Shown: positions 35,324 through 46,151, numbered from the stretch's first letter. The stretch is 64,000 bases of DNA from Paenibacillus sp. DCT19 (GCF_003268635.1 NZ_CP029639.1:2429501-2493500), one strand, 5' to 3'. Numbers and translations are program-made. The notes: generated by a model from the sequence alone, not told the origin.

Positions 35324-36454
35324 ATGGAGGAGAGATGGATTTTATTTGGTTTGCATGAAATGGACGGGGTCGGTAAGAAAACAATTGCGAAGTTATTATC
35401 TGGACAGCATAGGCTCCAAGACCTGCTAGAGTATACAGAAGCCGATTGGCTAGAGGCGGGTTTGAGGAAGGATCAGGCGCATCGCCTTGCGGTGCATTTT
35501 GACCTTGACTGGATTGCTCAAAGACGGGAGAACGTTTACAAACAGGGAATTGAGGTTATAACTTATCTGGATTCCAATTACCCTATATTAATGAAGGAAA
35601 CCGATCAGCCCCCATGGGTACTATATGGTCGTGGAGATATGCAGCTGCTGCATTCCAAGTCCATTGCGATGGTGGGTACCCGTATGCCGACCGTTTATGG
35701 TCGTAAAGTTGGGGAGCGTTTAACTGAGGAATTATGCAAGGCCGGTTTAACTATTGTCAGTGGACTAGCTAGAGGTATTGATAGCGTGTGTCATGATGCG
35801 GCTTTGCGCGCAGGTGGCAAAACGATTGCGGTATTTGGAACAGGAATAGATACCATCTATCCACCTGAAAATAATAGTTTGGCTGAACGCATTGCCGAAA
35901 CGGGTCTACTTTTGTCAGAATATCCTCCAGGTACTCGAGCTCACCAGGGGTTGTTTCCGGAACGGAATCGAATTATTGCTGGCTTGAGCCTAGGAACGCT
36001 GGTGGTGGAAGCTGACATTCGTAGTGGATCACTCATTACGGCTGATGCAGCGTTGGATGCGGGCAGGGATGTATTTGCTGTGCCAGGTCCTATTACATCG
36101 CCGAAGAGCAGAGGGTCACACAACCTCATTCGACAGGGCGCAAAATTGGTCACTTCTGCTGCCGATCTGTTAGAAGAGTATCAAATGGACTTGCCAAATC
36201 CCGAACAAGTTCCTTACAATAGAGGACGTTCGACGCAAAATAAACAATCTGTTACAGCGGGAATGTTTCCTCCGGTAACCCTCTTCTCCGATGAGCAGAG
36301 AGTAATCACCATACTGGAGCAAGAGGAACAATCCTTGGATCAACTTGTTGAACGGCTTGGTTGGGATTTTGGACATTTGCATTCAGTTCTGTTATCTTTA
36401 ATCATAAAAAAGCAGATTAGCCAATTACCTGGAACTAGATATGCAAGGGTATGA
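35324..36454 (+). CDS. dprA: DNA processing protein DprA (Smf)
   Basis: This 376-residue protein loads RecA on incoming single-stranded DNA during transformation. After a helical N-terminal domain comes the Rossmann-like core with IAMVGTRMPT, IVSGLARGIDSVCHDAAL, FPERNRIIAGL and VVEADIRSGSLITA. A C-terminal winged helix (DEQRVITILEQEEQSLDQLV) is the DprA wHTH. The ATG at 35324, 10 nt after GGGAGG, is the best start; in-frame extension to 35282 would run through the leader hairpins. It heads the dprA-topA-trmFO segment. Confidence 0.93.
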   Translation: MEERWILFGLHEMDGVGKKTIAKLLSGQHRLQDLLEYTEADWLEAGLRKDQAHRLAVHFDLDWIAQRRENVYKQGIEVITYLDSNYPILMKETDQPPWVLYGRGDMQLLHSKSIAMVGTRMPTVYGRKVGERLTEELCKAGLTIVSGLARGIDSVCHDAALRAGGKTIAVFGTGIDTIYPPENNSLAERIAETGLLLSEYPPGTRAHQGLFPERNRIIAGLSLGTLVVEADIRSGSLITADAALDAGRDVFAVPGPITSPKSRGSHNLIRQGAKLVTSAADLLEEYQMDLPNPEQVPYNRGRSTQNKQSVTAGMFPPVTLFSDEQRVITILEQEEQSLDQLVERLGWDFGHLHSVLLSLIIKKQISQLPGTRYARV

Positions 36455-36570
36455 CGATGCTGTGACGTATGCAGCGTGTTAATATAGATTATTAACGGAA
36501 GTTAACGGCTATGATGAGCATTACTATGAATTGGAACCAAGCAGTTTCATGACTGAGAGGAGATGGACCT

Positions 36571-38670
36571 ATGGCGGATTCACTCGTAATCGTGGAGTCG
36601 CCCTCAAAGGCGAAGACCATTGGCAAATATTTAGGCAGCAAGTTCATCGTTAAGGCTTCGATGGGACATGTGCGAGATTTGCCGAAAAGTCAGATCGGCG
36701 TTGAGGTTGAGAATGATTTTAATCCGAAATATATTACGATCCGCGGCAAAGGTTCGATTTTGAAAGAACTGAAAGATGCACGTAAGAAAGTGAAAAAAGT
36801 GTACCTCGCAGCTGACCCGGATCGCGAAGGTGAGGCTATTGCATGGCATTTAGCTCATGCCTTGGAACTTGATGATACAGAGGATTGCCGCGTTGTATTT
36901 AATGAGATTACTAAACAAGCAGTCAAGGATGCGTTCAAAACGCCGCGCAAAATCAATATGGATCTGGTTAATGCGCAGCAGGCAAGACGTATTCTGGATC
37001 GGCTCGTAGGATATAAGATTAGCCCATTATTATGGAAGAAAGTCAAAAAAGGACTATCGGCTGGTCGGGTTCAATCGGTAGCGGTCAAAATCATTTTGGA
37101 TCGTGAAAATGAAATTGATGATTTTGTACCTGAAGAGTACTGGAGCATAACCGCAAAGCTGACAGCTGATGGAAATCCGTTCGAAGCCAAATTTCATCAG
37201 TTAAACGGCACCAAGACCGAACTGGGTAGCGAAGCTGAAGTGCAGGCGATCCTGAAACAGATCGAAGGCGCTGACTTTACGGTCAAAGAAGTGAAAGAGA
37301 AGGAACGTAGCCGCAATCCTTCCGCTCCGTTTACGACGAGTTCCTTGCAACAGGAAGCTGCTCGTAAATTGAATTTCAGAGCTTCTAAGACGATGTCCGT
37401 TGCACAACAGCTGTATGAGGGCGTAGACCTCGGAAAAGAAGGCACAGTGGGTCTCATCACGTATATGAGAACCGATTCCACACGAATTGCAGCATCTGCA
37501 CAGGAAGAAGCGAAGGAATACATCATTGGCAAGTACGGTGAACCATTTGCGCCAGAAACACCTAGAAACTATTCCAAAAAGGCAGCTAATGCTCAGGATG
37601 CGCATGAAGCTATTCGCCCAACGTCCATTTTGCGTGATCCGGATTCGATTAAATCATTTATGAGCCGGGATCAATTTCGCTTATATAAACTAGTTTGGGA
37701 ACGATTTGTCGCAAGTCAGATGTCATCGGCTATTCTGGATACACTGTCTGTAGATATTGCTGTCGGAGATACGATCTTTCGCGCTGCGGGCTCCAAAGTT
37801 CGCTTCCAAGGTTTCATGAAGGTGTATGTGGAAGGTAACGATGACGGAACAACAGAAGAAGATCGCCTGCTTCCTCCTCTGAAAAATGGAGATGTACTGG
37901 AGAAACAGGAGATCGAGCCGAAGCAGCACTTCACTCAGCCACCACCGCGTTATACCGAGGCGAGGCTGGTTAAGACTCTTGAAGAACTGGGCATAGGCCG
38001 TCCGAGTACATATGCGCCAACGCTGGAAACTATTCAGAAGCGCGGGTATGTTGCTATCGAGGAAAAGAAATTCATGCCTACAGAGTTAGGTGAGCTTGTC
38101 ATAGAACAGATGGAAGAGTTTTTCCCAGAAATTCTTAATGTAGAGTTTACTGCCAACATGGAAGGTGACCTTGACCATGTAGAAGAAGGCTCTGAGGATT
38201 GGGTCAAGGTGCTTGCGGAATTTTACGAATCCTTCGAGAAACGGCTTGAATTCGCAGAAGAAGAAATGAAGGAAATTGAGATTGAAGATGAAGTTTCCGA
38301 TGAAATTTGCGAAAAGTGCGGTAAACATTTAGTTTATAAGCTTGGCCGTTTTGGTAAGTTTTTGGCTTGTTCTGGCTTCCCGGAATGTCGAAATACCAAA
38401 CCGATTATTAAGGATATCGGCGTGACTTGCCCGAAATGTAAGGAAGGGCATGTTGTAGAGCGACGCAGCAAAAAGGGACGTGTATTCTACGGTTGTGACA
38501 AGTATCCTGAATGTGACTTTGTCTCGTGGGATAAGCCATCAGCGAAGCCATGTCCAAGCTGCGGTTCGTTAATGATTGAGAAGCGCAATAAGCAAGGAAC
38601 AAGATTACAATGTACGTCCTGTGACCATCAGGAGCCTGTGGAAGAAGCAGACGAGGAATCAGCGGATTAG
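36571..38670 (+). CDS. topA: DNA topoisomerase I
   Basis: This 699-residue type IA topoisomerase relaxes negative supercoils. The Toprim domain shows [17 protein letters not shown] and [15 protein letters not shown]. The active Tyr298 is in [12 protein letters not shown]. Three C-terminal zinc ribbons follow: [38 protein letters not shown] and [27 protein letters not shown] precedes the ATG. trmFO starts 14 bp after the stop. Confidence 0.97.
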   Translation: MADSLVIVESPSKAKTIGKYLGSKFIVKASMGHVRDLPKSQIGVEVENDFNPKYITIRGKGSILKELKDARKKVKKVYLAADPDREGEAIAWHLAHALELDDTEDCRVVFNEITKQAVKDAFKTPRKINMDLVNAQQARRILDRLVGYKISPLLWKKVKKGLSAGRVQSVAVKIILDRENEIDDFVPEEYWSITAKLTADGNPFEAKFHQLNGTKTELGSEAEVQAILKQIEGADFTVKEVKEKERSRNPSAPFTTSSLQQEAARKLNFRASKTMSVAQQLYEGVDLGKEGTVGLITYMRTDSTRIAASAQEEAKEYIIGKYGEPFAPETPRNYSKKAANAQDAHEAIRPTSILRDPDSIKSFMSRDQFRLYKLVWERFVASQMSSAILDTLSVDIAVGDTIFRAAGSKVRFQGFMKVYVEGNDDGTTEEDRLLPPLKNGDVLEKQEIEPKQHFTQPPPRYTEARLVKTLEELGIGRPSTYAPTLETIQKRGYVAIEEKKFMPTELGELVIEQMEEFFPEILNVEFTANMEGDLDHVEEGSEDWVKVLAEFYESFEKRLEFAEEEMKEIEIEDEVSDEICEKCGKHLVYKLGRFGKFLACSGFPECRNTKPIIKDIGVTCPKCKEGHVVERRSKKGRVFYGCDKYPECDFVSWDKPSAKPCPSCGSLMIEKRNKQGTRLQCTSCDHQEPVEEADEESAD

Positions 38671-38684
38671 CATATATGGGGTAA

Positions 38685-40027
38685 ATGATTTTGACTAACG
38701 AACAACAAGTAACGGTTATTGGAGCAGGTCTGGCGGGAACAGAAGCAGCTTGGCAGATTGCGAGTCGCGGTGTACGCGTAAAATTATACGAGATGAGACC
38801 GGTTGTGAAAACGCCGGCTCATCATACAGATAAATTTGCAGAACTGGTATGCAGTAACTCACTGCGTGCTAACGGTCTGACCAATGCAGTAGGTGTTCTT
38901 AAGGAAGAAATGAGAATGCTTAACTCTCTTGTTCTGGGAGCGGCAGACAAGCATGCTGTACCAGCAGGTGGAGCTCTTGCGGTTGACCGGGATGGATTCT
39001 CGGGGAGATCACTTCTACGCTGCAACAGCATCCTTTAATTGAGGTTGTCAATGAGGAACTGACTTCTCTTCCGGAAGATGGCATCGTTGTTGTTGCAACA
39101 GGGCCTTTGACTTCGCCGGCATTATCCGAGCAGATCAAAGCACTCATGGGAGAGGAATACTTCTACTTCTATGATGCAGCTGCACCAATTATTGAGAAAG
39201 ACTCCATTGACATGAATAAGGTCTACCTGGCTTCCCGTTATGACAAGGGAGAGGCGGCTTATCTGAACTGTCCGATGACAGAAGAGGAATTTGATGTGTT
39301 TTATGATGCATTGATTACGGCTGAGGTAGCTCAATTAAAAGAGTTTGAGAAAGAGATTTACTTTGAGGGCTGCATGCCAATCGAAGTCATGATGAAACGT
39401 GGTAAACAAACAGCATTGTTTGGACCGATGAAACCTGTAGGTCTAGTTAACCCACATACAGGAACACTTCCACACGCGGTAGTTCAGCTTAGACAGGATA
39501 ATGCTGCAGGAACGTTGTACAATTTGGTTGGTTTCCAGACCCATCTGAAGTGGGGAGAACAAAAACGTGTATTTTCATTGATTCCTGGTCTTGAAAATGC
39601 AGAATTTGTACGTTACGGCGTAATGCATCGCAATACATTTATTAATTCTCCTAAGTTGCTTCGTCCAACTTATCAATTTAAAGACCGTCCTAACCTGTTC
39701 TTCGCTGGACAGATGACTGGTGTTGAAGGATATGTCGAATCGGCTGCATCGGGTCTGATCGCAGGTATGAATGCAGCAAAAGCGGCTCTTGGTCAGGAAC
39801 TTGTAGTACTGCCAGTAGAAACAACACTGGGTAGTATGGCACAATATATTACGACAGCAGATTTTAAACACTTCCAGCCGATGAATGCAAACTTTGGTTT
39901 GTTGCCGAAACTGGAAACAAAGATACGCAACAAAAAGGAAAAGAATGAAGCTCTTGCCCAGCGTGCATTGGATGGAATTGCTCGGTTTGCTGCTTCAGAA
40001 GGTCTAACCGTTCCTGAACGCGTATAA
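38685..40027 (+). CDS. trmFO: tRNA uridine-54 methyltransferase TrmFO, one-base frameshift in this sequence
   Basis: This folate/FAD-dependent enzyme makes m5U54 in the tRNA T-loop. The N-terminal FAD motif [12 protein letters not shown] and LYEMRP are followed by [20 protein letters not shown]. The C-terminal half carries [32 protein letters not shown] and [11 protein letters not shown]. The break is in the G4 run 39002-39005; one extra G gives 447 residues, normal for the family. In B. subtilis codV (xerC) follows; here hslV follows directly. Confidence 0.93.
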
Positions 40028-40050
40028 ATTATTCGTGGGGAGGCTATATG

Positions 40051-40593
40051 ATGGATATGTCATTTCATGCCACTACGATCTGTGCAGTGCGTCATAATGG
40101 CAAGGCAGCGATTGCTGGAGATGGTCAAGTGACCATGGGACAAAGTGTTGTTATGAAGAATACCGCCAAAAAGGTAAGACGTTTGTATCGCGGACAGGTC
40201 GTTGCTGGTTTTGCCGGCTCCGTAGCAGATGCGATTACACTCTTTGAGAAATTCGAAGGTAAGCTAGAGGAGCACCACGGTAATTTACAACGGGCTGCTG
40301 TAGAGCTTGCCAAAGACTGGAGACAGGATCGGATACTCCGTAAGCTTGAAGCACTTTTAATCGTTATGGATAAAACAGGTATGTTACTCATCTCTGGTGG
40401 TGGTGAGATCATCGAGCCGGATGATGATGTTATTGCCATAGGATCAGGGGGGAACTTCGCCTTATCCGCAGCGCGTGCCTTGAAACGACATGCAGGTAAT
40501 TTGGAAGCCAAAGATATTGCGCGTGAATCACTCCAAATTGCAGCAGAATTGTGTGTGTACACCAATACGAATATCATTGTAGAAGAGTTGTAA
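40051..40593 (+). CDS. hslV: HslV (ClpQ) peptidase subunit
   Basis: This 180-residue proteasome-like peptidase forms the HslVU (ClpQY) protease. It has [26 protein letters not shown], in which the TTI threonine aligns with the E. coli nucleophile. B. subtilis ClpQ instead uses an N-terminal serine, and this protein likewise has a few residues ahead of [17 protein letters not shown] and the C-terminal [10 protein letters not shown] are typical. Two adjacent ATGs (40048, 40051) are possible; the second has better spacing to GGGGAGG. Confidence 0.94.
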   Translation: MDMSFHATTICAVRHNGKAAIAGDGQVTMGQSVVMKNTAKKVRRLYRGQVVAGFAGSVADAITLFEKFEGKLEEHHGNLQRAAVELAKDWRQDRILRKLEALLIVMDKTGMLLISGGGEIIEPDDDVIAIGSGGNFALSAARALKRHAGNLEAKDIARESLQIAAELCVYTNTNIIVEEL

Positions 40594-40596
40594 TTC

Positions 40597-40651
40597 AACC
40601 CCGCAAAATGGAGCCTGACCCCGGTCATTTATCCTCATGTTTTGCGGGGTT
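40597..40651. other. Long perfect hairpin between hslV and hslU
   Basis: AACCCCGCAAAA (40597-40608) and TTTTGCGGGGTT (40640-40651) form a perfect 12-bp stem. The loop holds a second small hairpin (GACC/GGTC). Only two T end the stem, so it may be a weak terminator, processing site or bidirectional signal. Confidence 0.55.
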
Positions 40652-40687
40652 CTCCCTAATTTTGGTCATCGATATGTTTAAGTGCGT

Positions 40688-40710
40688 GTTCAAAAAGGTC
40701 GGTTTTGAAC
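40688..40710. other. Inverted repeat in the hslU leader
   Basis: GTTCAAAA (40688-40695) and TTTTGAAC (40703-40710) form a perfect 8-bp stem with a 7-nt loop, about 50 bp before hslU. No T-run follows. It may be an operator or part of a dispersed element. Confidence 0.4.
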
Positions 40711-40759
40711 AACCTCTTTGAGAATCAAAATACAAGTATACCGGTAGGAGGGAAGCTAT

Positions 40760-42160
40760 ATGCAATCACAAGCATTAACACCTAGACAAATTGTTGCAGA
40801 GCTCGATAAATACATCGTTGGTCAAAAACAAGCTAAGAAATCCGTAGCGGTGGCTCTTCGTAACCGTTATCGTCGTAGCTTGCTACCCGAGCAAACCCAG
40901 GATGATATCGTTCCAAAAAATATCCTGATGATCGGACCTACAGGTGTAGGTAAAACAGAGATAGCCCGTCGTTTGGCTAAGCTCGTGGGTGCCCCATTTG
41001 TTAAAGTAGAGGCGACCAAATTTACAGAAGTGGGTTATGTGGGTCGTGATGTTGAGTCCATGGTTCGTGATCTCATCGAAACGTCCTTGCGTATGGTTAA
41101 ATTGGAGCGGACAGAACAGGTGAAAGATAAAGCCGAGGAAGCTGCCAACGAGCGAATTGTACATATTTTGGCTCCTTCACAATCCAAATCCAAAAATCAG
41201 CGAAATCCGTTTGAGATGATCTTCGGGAATAATGGTAATAACGTCCCTGAGCAAGAAGAAGCTGAGCCAGATACCAATGTGGCTGAGCGCCGCCGTAAGA
41301 TTAAATTCGATCTGTTATCAGGCAAGCTAGAGGACGATGTTATAGAGATTGATGTAGAGGATACAATACCTAACATGATGGATATGTTTGCTGGTCAGGG
41401 TAATGACCAGATGGGAATGAACATGCAGGAGATGTTTGGTAGCTTGTTGCCTCGTCGCACTAAGAAGCGCAAATTAGCTATTAAAGAAGCACGTAAAGTG
41501 CTCATCCAGGAAGAAGCTGGAAAGTTAATCGACATGGATGACGTTACGCAGGAATCGATCCGCAGAGCAGAGCAAACCGGAATTATCTTCATTGATGAAA
41601 TAGACAAGGTAGCCAGCCAGGGACGCGGAAGTGGCCCTGACGTGTCACGCGAAGGTGTACAGCGGGATATTTTGCCTATCGTTGAAGGATCGACTGTAAT
41701 GACTAAATACGGCCCTGTCAAAACCGATTATATTCTATTTATGGCCGCGGGGGCATTTCATGTGGCTAAGCCTTCAGATCTGATCCCAGAGCTTCAGGGG
41801 CGTTTCCCAATTCGTGTAGAATTGAATAGCCTCACACTGGACGAATTTGTATCCATTTTGACTGAACCGAAAAATGCATTAACGAAGCAATACGTAGATC
41901 TATTACGTACAGAGAATATCGAAATTGAGTTTTCGGATGAAGCGATTCGGGAAATTGCTAAGCTTGCTGAGTCCGTGAACCAGAATACGGAGAATATTGG
42001 CGCACGTCGTCTGCACACGATTCTGGAGAAACTGCTTGAGGACTTGTCCTTTGAGGCGGCTGAGCTTACGTTAGAGCGTATGGTGATTACTCCGGAATAT
42101 GTGCGTGAGAAATTGAATGACATTGCTCTGGATCGTGATCTGAGCCAGTACATTCTATAA
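40760..42160 (+). CDS. hslU: HslU (ClpY) unfoldase ATPase
   Basis: This 466-residue AAA+ ATPase unfolds substrates for HslV. It has Walker [16 protein letters not shown], an inserted acidic I domain (about residues 140-230), Walker [12 protein letters not shown] and the sensor-2 region [16 protein letters not shown]. The C-terminal tail [10 protein letters not shown] docks into HslV. GTAGGAGGGA precedes the ATG. The stop codon is embedded in a 20-bp palindrome. Confidence 0.97.
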   Translation: MQSQALTPRQIVAELDKYIVGQKQAKKSVAVALRNRYRRSLLPEQTQDDIVPKNILMIGPTGVGKTEIARRLAKLVGAPFVKVEATKFTEVGYVGRDVESMVRDLIETSLRMVKLERTEQVKDKAEEAANERIVHILAPSQSKSKNQRNPFEMIFGNNGNNVPEQEEAEPDTNVAERRRKIKFDLLSGKLEDDVIEIDVEDTIPNMMDMFAGQGNDQMGMNMQEMFGSLLPRRTKKRKLAIKEARKVLIQEEAGKLIDMDDVTQESIRRAEQTGIIFIDEIDKVASQGRGSGPDVSREGVQRDILPIVEGSTVMTKYGPVKTDYILFMAAGAFHVAKPSDLIPELQGRFPIRVELNSLTLDEFVSILTEPKNALTKQYVDLLRTENIEIEFSDEAIREIAKLAESVNQNTENIGARRLHTILEKLLEDLSFEAAELTLERMVITPEYVREKLNDIALDRDLSQYIL

Positions 42161-42178
42161 GTCAGCTATAGCTGACTT
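42159..42178. other. 20-bp perfect palindrome at the hslU stop
   Basis: AAGTCAGCTATAGCTGACTT is fully self-complementary and can form a GTCAGC-TATA-GCTGAC hairpin. No T-run follows, so it is either a weak end-of-transcript structure or a protein-binding site. Confidence 0.5.
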
Positions 42179-42953
42179 GCAATTTCGATATAGATGAGAG
42201 AATGACGGTATACATCGGATAAACTATCACATTTATAGCTATTAGGGGATAAGCAATCCTGTATTGGCTTGTAAGTGTGCTGGCAATCCAGAGGTATACC
42301 GTTATTTTGTTTTAATCTAAACGACCTTGTTAACGAATCCATCTAATAAAATGGAGGTCACGAACCGATAATTAGGTGAATGAAGAATTTTGGTAGGTAC
42401 AATATAGGACTTGTGCCGCAGATCGGGCATAATTCGCTCGCTAAAAGTAAGTTATAGTGATGATCAGGAGTGGAACCTCTTCCAATATAAGGGTTTTGTT
42501 TTAACCAAGTCTGACGATAGGTTTTATGAAGAATGAGAGAAACTTTGCGCAAATGTGCAAAAAGTGGGTTTGGAGGAATTTCTGGAATAACAAACTACTT
42601 TCCGAGAAATTAATCTACATACAAGTTGATAATTGTTAAAAAAGTGTTGTGGAATAGACGCAGAATTGAAATAAGAACTATCATTTTTTTGTCAAAATTC
42701 CATTGCATAGAAATGGCATTGCAGAAGTGGGTTTAATAAAAAAACCGTATTATTACGGCAATTATTAGTAACATACAGAGGGATGATCCGATCAATCTTA
42801 CTGCTGTTTTGTAAAGGTTGCGTAAGAAACAAGGCTATGAATCATTTTTTTTATTTTAAGAATGTTTAAGCGTAGGATGATCGTATGTTCGAAAAGTTTT
42901 GTCTTGGGCCTCATCATTTGCGAAAAAAATCATAATTTGCAGAAAATACACAA
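42179..42953. other. Gene-free region between hslU and the flagellar operon
   Basis: About 0.8 kb of AT-rich sequence contains no reading frame with a believable start and no family resemblance. In B. subtilis this place is held by codY. A CCGTA-TTAT-TACGG hairpin (42745-42758) is preceded by A7, so it would read as a weak terminator on the minus strand. Runs of A and T suggest promoter-like or curved DNA, but no strong promoter was identified. Confidence 0.5.
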
Positions 42954-42988
42954 AAAGCCCTCTATTACAGAAAAGATAGGGCTTTTTT
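42954..42988 (+). terminator. Terminator upstream of flgB without an obvious gene before it
   Basis: AAAGCCCT (42954-42961) and AGGGCTTT (42978-42985) form an 8-bp stem followed by a T-rich end. No protein gene precedes it for 790 bp, so it may end a non-coding transcript or late read-through from hslU. Confidence 0.65.
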
Positions 42989-43166
42989 CTTATTGTAATA
43001 AATCCCAATCTCGAAGAAACTTATCATATACGACAACATCAGAGTTAATTCTACTTAAGTCCTAGAAAAACGTGTAAAAGCGAATGTTTTTGTCGAAAAA
43101 ACATAAGCGATTAAAAGGAAGAAGATTCAATCTTTTTCCATAATTTCTAAGGAGAGGAGGGAAAAT

Positions 43167-43574
43167 ATGAATCTTTTGAATGATATTAGTTTCCGGAGGT
43201 TACAAGGTGCACTTGATGCGTCGAACATGAGACAACGTACGATTTCAGACAACATTGCAAATGCGGATACCCCATACTTTAAGCGTTCGAACGTCGCTTT
43301 TGAAGAAATGTTGCAGCAGCAAATGGATGGAGATACGCCTGTTCTTAGAGGGAAAGTAACGGATTCAAGGCATTTTGTCATAGGCCCTTCCTCTTCCGTA
43401 CCTACACCAGTAGTCAATTTGGATCAGTCCACATCGATGAATAATAACCAGAATAATGTCGATATCGACAGAGAAATGAGTCTTCTGGCGGACAACCAAT
43501 TGCGCTACAGTGCTTATATCCAGCAAGTCAATGAACAGATCAAAATGATGCGTGTTGGCGTTGAAGGGAGATAA
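43167..43574 (+). CDS. flgB: Flagellar basal-body rod protein FlgB
   Basis: This 135-residue proximal rod protein is the first gene of the fla/che operon. The conserved rod N-motif is seen in RTISDNIANADTPYFKRSNVAFEEML and the C-terminal heptad region in DREMSLLADNQLRYSAYIQQVN. AAGGAGAGGAGGG precedes the ATG. flgC starts 5 bp after the stop. Confidence 0.95.
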   Translation: MNLLNDISFRRLQGALDASNMRQRTISDNIANADTPYFKRSNVAFEEMLQQQMDGDTPVLRGKVTDSRHFVIGPSSSVPTPVVNLDQSTSMNNNQNNVDIDREMSLLADNQLRYSAYIQQVNEQIKMMRVGVEGR

Positions 43575-43579
43575 CAAAG

Positions 43580-44032
43580 GTGAACATCAGTAATAGCTTT
43601 GGGATTAGTGCATCGGCTCTAACGGCTCAACGTTTGCGAATGGACGTGATTTCTTCCAATATTGCCAACGCAGAGACAACACGTGCGAGTGTAGTTAACG
43701 GGGAAGCCGTTCCTTATAAGAGGAAAATGGTCGTTCTTGAGCCCAACAAATCCTCATTTAACAGCATACTTCAAAGCCAAATGAGAGACGGTGGAACTGG
43801 GGAAGGTGTTCGAGTTTCCGAGATCCGAGATGATCAATCTCCGCTCAAGCCTGTCTACGATCCAACACATCCAGATGCAAATGCAGATGGGTATGTATTT
43901 ATGCCTAATGTCGACATTGCGAAAGAGATGGTTGATATGATCTCAGCTTCGCGGTCATATGAGGCGAACGTTACTGCTTTGAATTCAACTAAAGCCATGA
44001 TATCTAAGGCATTGGAGATTGGTAGAGCCTAG
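43580..44032 (+). CDS. flgC: Flagellar basal-body rod protein FlgC
   Basis: This 150-residue proximal rod protein has SALTAQRLRMDVISSNIANAETT and the C-terminal YVFMPNVDIAKEMVDMISASRSYEANV, both typical of FlgC. It starts at GTG 43580 with GGGAG at 9 nt. It stacks with FlgB and FliE between MS ring and distal rod. Confidence 0.95.
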   Translation: MNISNSFGISASALTAQRLRMDVISSNIANAETTRASVVNGEAVPYKRKMVVLEPNKSSFNSILQSQMRDGGTGEGVRVSEIRDDQSPLKPVYDPTHPDANADGYVFMPNVDIAKEMVDMISASRSYEANVTALNSTKAMISKALEIGRA

Positions 44033-44096
44033 TTAAACAGGAATGGAATTTAAATTCTTCTTAAACTGAAGAAAGAGATGAAGGGGAGGGACATTA

Positions 44097-44408
44097 ATGA
44101 TTCAGAATAACATGTTTAACACACAGGGGATTCAACCGCTCCAAATGCAAAATGCTTCCGTTAGCAAACCCTCAACACCAGCCGAAACTATTGAGAGCTT
44201 CGGTACATACTTACAAGAAGCGCTAGGCTCTGTAGCTGCACAGGAGTCCCAGGCGCATGAAATGTCTAATCAGTTCTTAGTTGGGAAAGTGAACGTTGAC
44301 CAAGTGATGATCGCATCAGAACAAGCTCTGTTGAGTTTGCAACTGACGACTCAGGTCCGAAACAAAGTAGTCGAAGCATACCAAGAAATTATGCGTACGC
44401 AATTGTAA
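44097..44408 (+). CDS. fliE: Flagellar hook-basal body protein FliE
   Basis: This 103-residue protein links the MS ring to the rod. The C-terminal half (LVGKVNVDQVMIASEQALLS, QVRNKVVEAYQEIMRTQL) is the FliE signature. AGGGGAGGGA precedes the ATG. A 148-bp spacer with an AGCAGC/GCTGCT hairpin (44454-44470) separates it from fliF. Confidence 0.94.
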   Translation: MIQNNMFNTQGIQPLQMQNASVSKPSTPAETIESFGTYLQEALGSVAAQESQAHEMSNQFLVGKVNVDQVMIASEQALLSLQLTTQVRNKVVEAYQEIMRTQL

Positions 44409-44556
44409 AATAGCACGCCTTGCGCTTCGATGACAGCGCTGATTATTACAACAAGCAGCGTGATGCTGCTCCTAAAAGCCAACGTTATTCTGTAACGAAT
44501 GACGTACAGAAGTTGCTTCGGGACAGACTAAGCAAAGTTTCGGATGGGGTGACAGA

Positions 44557-46140
44557 GTGAATGAGAGAATTGCCCAGTACAAAGACAAGACGGTTCAGTA
44601 CTGGAATAGTTTTAGCAAAAAACAAAAGGTATTACTGGTATCTACCTTTTTATTTTTAATCATGGCAGCAGTTGTTCTAACCATGCAACTCTCCAAAACG
44701 GAGTATGAGGTCGCCTTCAGAGATCTGAACTCTAGTGACTCGGCGGGAGTTATCGCATACCTAGATTCAGCCAATATTCCTTACAAATTAAGTGCAGATG
44801 GCAAATCGATCTCCATTCCTAGTACGGATGTTGCAATTACGAAAGTGAATGTCGGATCACAAGGTATTATCCAAAACGGTTCGTTAGGTTACAAAGCATT
44901 CTCAGAATCCTCGTCTCCAATTGGGATGACGGATAAAGAATTTGATGTGAAATACAACAGTGCGTTAAACGGAGAAGTGGAGCAATTACTTCAACGGATG
45001 CAAGGAATTCAGGATGCCAAGGTGCTCGTGAATATGCCAAAGGATAACATCTTCGCTGGCTTAGAAGAGCAAGACAAAGCATCCGCATCTGTAGCCCTAC
45101 AATTCAAACCGGGTTATCACCCAAATCAAGCAGCAGTTGATGGGTATTTTAATTTGGTTAAAACCGCTATTCCTAATCTACCAATAGAGAATATTACAAT
45201 TACCAATACAGATGAAGCAGAGCTCATTCCAACAGCCCGAGGTGGCAGTGGTGGCTTGTCATCTGAAGTTCAAGAGAACATGGCACTTCAGAAGAAATTT
45301 GAAAATGATGTTCGTAACAACGTGAAGCAATTCCTTTCACAAATCGTAGGCGAAGACAAAGTTAACGTTCTTGTCGTTTCTACATTGAATTTTGACAAGG
45401 AAACTAGAACAGAAAATAGAGTAGAGCCAGTCGATGTTGAAAATATGAAAGGTATTGAGATTAGTGTACAAGAGATTCAGAAGAGTTATACCGGAGCGAG
45501 TACACCTACAGGTGGCGTAGCTGGTACGGGGCAGGAAGAAGTTCCGGGTTATCCATCGGCTGATGCAACAGGAAATTCAACCTCTGAAGAATCATCAAGC
45601 ACTAAGAATTACGATGTTAATCGAATTGTTAAAGATATTGTGGCAAGCCCATATTCTGTAAAAGACTTAACCATTAACGTGGCTGTTGAACCACCAGCAG
45701 GTCAGACAGAATTGCAAGCGCCAGTTCAAGATGCGATTGAAAATATCTTGGTGAATATCGTTCGTGCTTCACTTGCTGACACAGGCACGGTTATCACTGA
45801 CGCGGATCTGGCTAAAAAAGTATCTGTTATCTCACAAGGCTTCCAGACTACAGATACAGCGGAAACAGGATTCCCACTTTCAACAGGAATGCTATGGGGC
45901 ATAGGTGGACTGGTTGCAGCATTGATCGCAGCCGTTGTGATCCTGCTTGTACGCCGTCGCCGGAAACAAAACGAAGAAGAAGAAGAGGAAATCCCTCTTC
46001 CGGTAGCAACAGAGTTCCCGTCCATAACGTTGGACAGTGTAACGAACGAAAGTCAGGTGCGCAAACAATTGGAGAGTTTGGCGAAGAAAAAGCCAGACGA
46101 ATTCGTCAATCTGCTGCGTACATGGCTGGCTGACGAATAG
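44557..46140 (+). CDS. fliF: Flagellar MS-ring protein FliF
   Basis: This 527-residue protein forms the membrane ring. It has two membrane helices (VLLVSTFLFLIMAAVVLTMQ near residue 25 and MLWGIGGLVAALIAAVVILLV near residue 450), ring-building motifs between them and a Ser/Thr/Gly-rich loop. The C-terminal segment (QLESLAKKKPDEFVNLLRTW) binds FliG. It starts at GTG 44557. fliG follows after 11 bp. Confidence 0.96.
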   Translation: MNERIAQYKDKTVQYWNSFSKKQKVLLVSTFLFLIMAAVVLTMQLSKTEYEVAFRDLNSSDSAGVIAYLDSANIPYKLSADGKSISIPSTDVAITKVNVGSQGIIQNGSLGYKAFSESSSPIGMTDKEFDVKYNSALNGEVEQLLQRMQGIQDAKVLVNMPKDNIFAGLEEQDKASASVALQFKPGYHPNQAAVDGYFNLVKTAIPNLPIENITITNTDEAELIPTARGGSGGLSSEVQENMALQKKFENDVRNNVKQFLSQIVGEDKVNVLVVSTLNFDKETRTENRVEPVDVENMKGIEISVQEIQKSYTGASTPTGGVAGTGQEEVPGYPSADATGNSTSEESSSTKNYDVNRIVKDIVASPYSVKDLTINVAVEPPAGQTELQAPVQDAIENILVNIVRASLADTGTVITDADLAKKVSVISQGFQTTDTAETGFPLSTGMLWGIGGLVAALIAAVVILLVRRRRKQNEEEEEEIPLPVATEFPSITLDSVTNESQVRKQLESLAKKKPDEFVNLLRTWLADE

Positions 46141-46151
46141 AGGTGGACGCA

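Noticed and set aside
42358..42552. 64-codon minus-strand frame in the hslU-flgB gap
   Set aside because: No ribosome site, composition typical of random AT-rich translation.
42862..43065. 67-codon frame upstream of flgB
   Set aside because: It runs straight through the hairpin terminator at 42954-42988, has no ribosome site and no homology.
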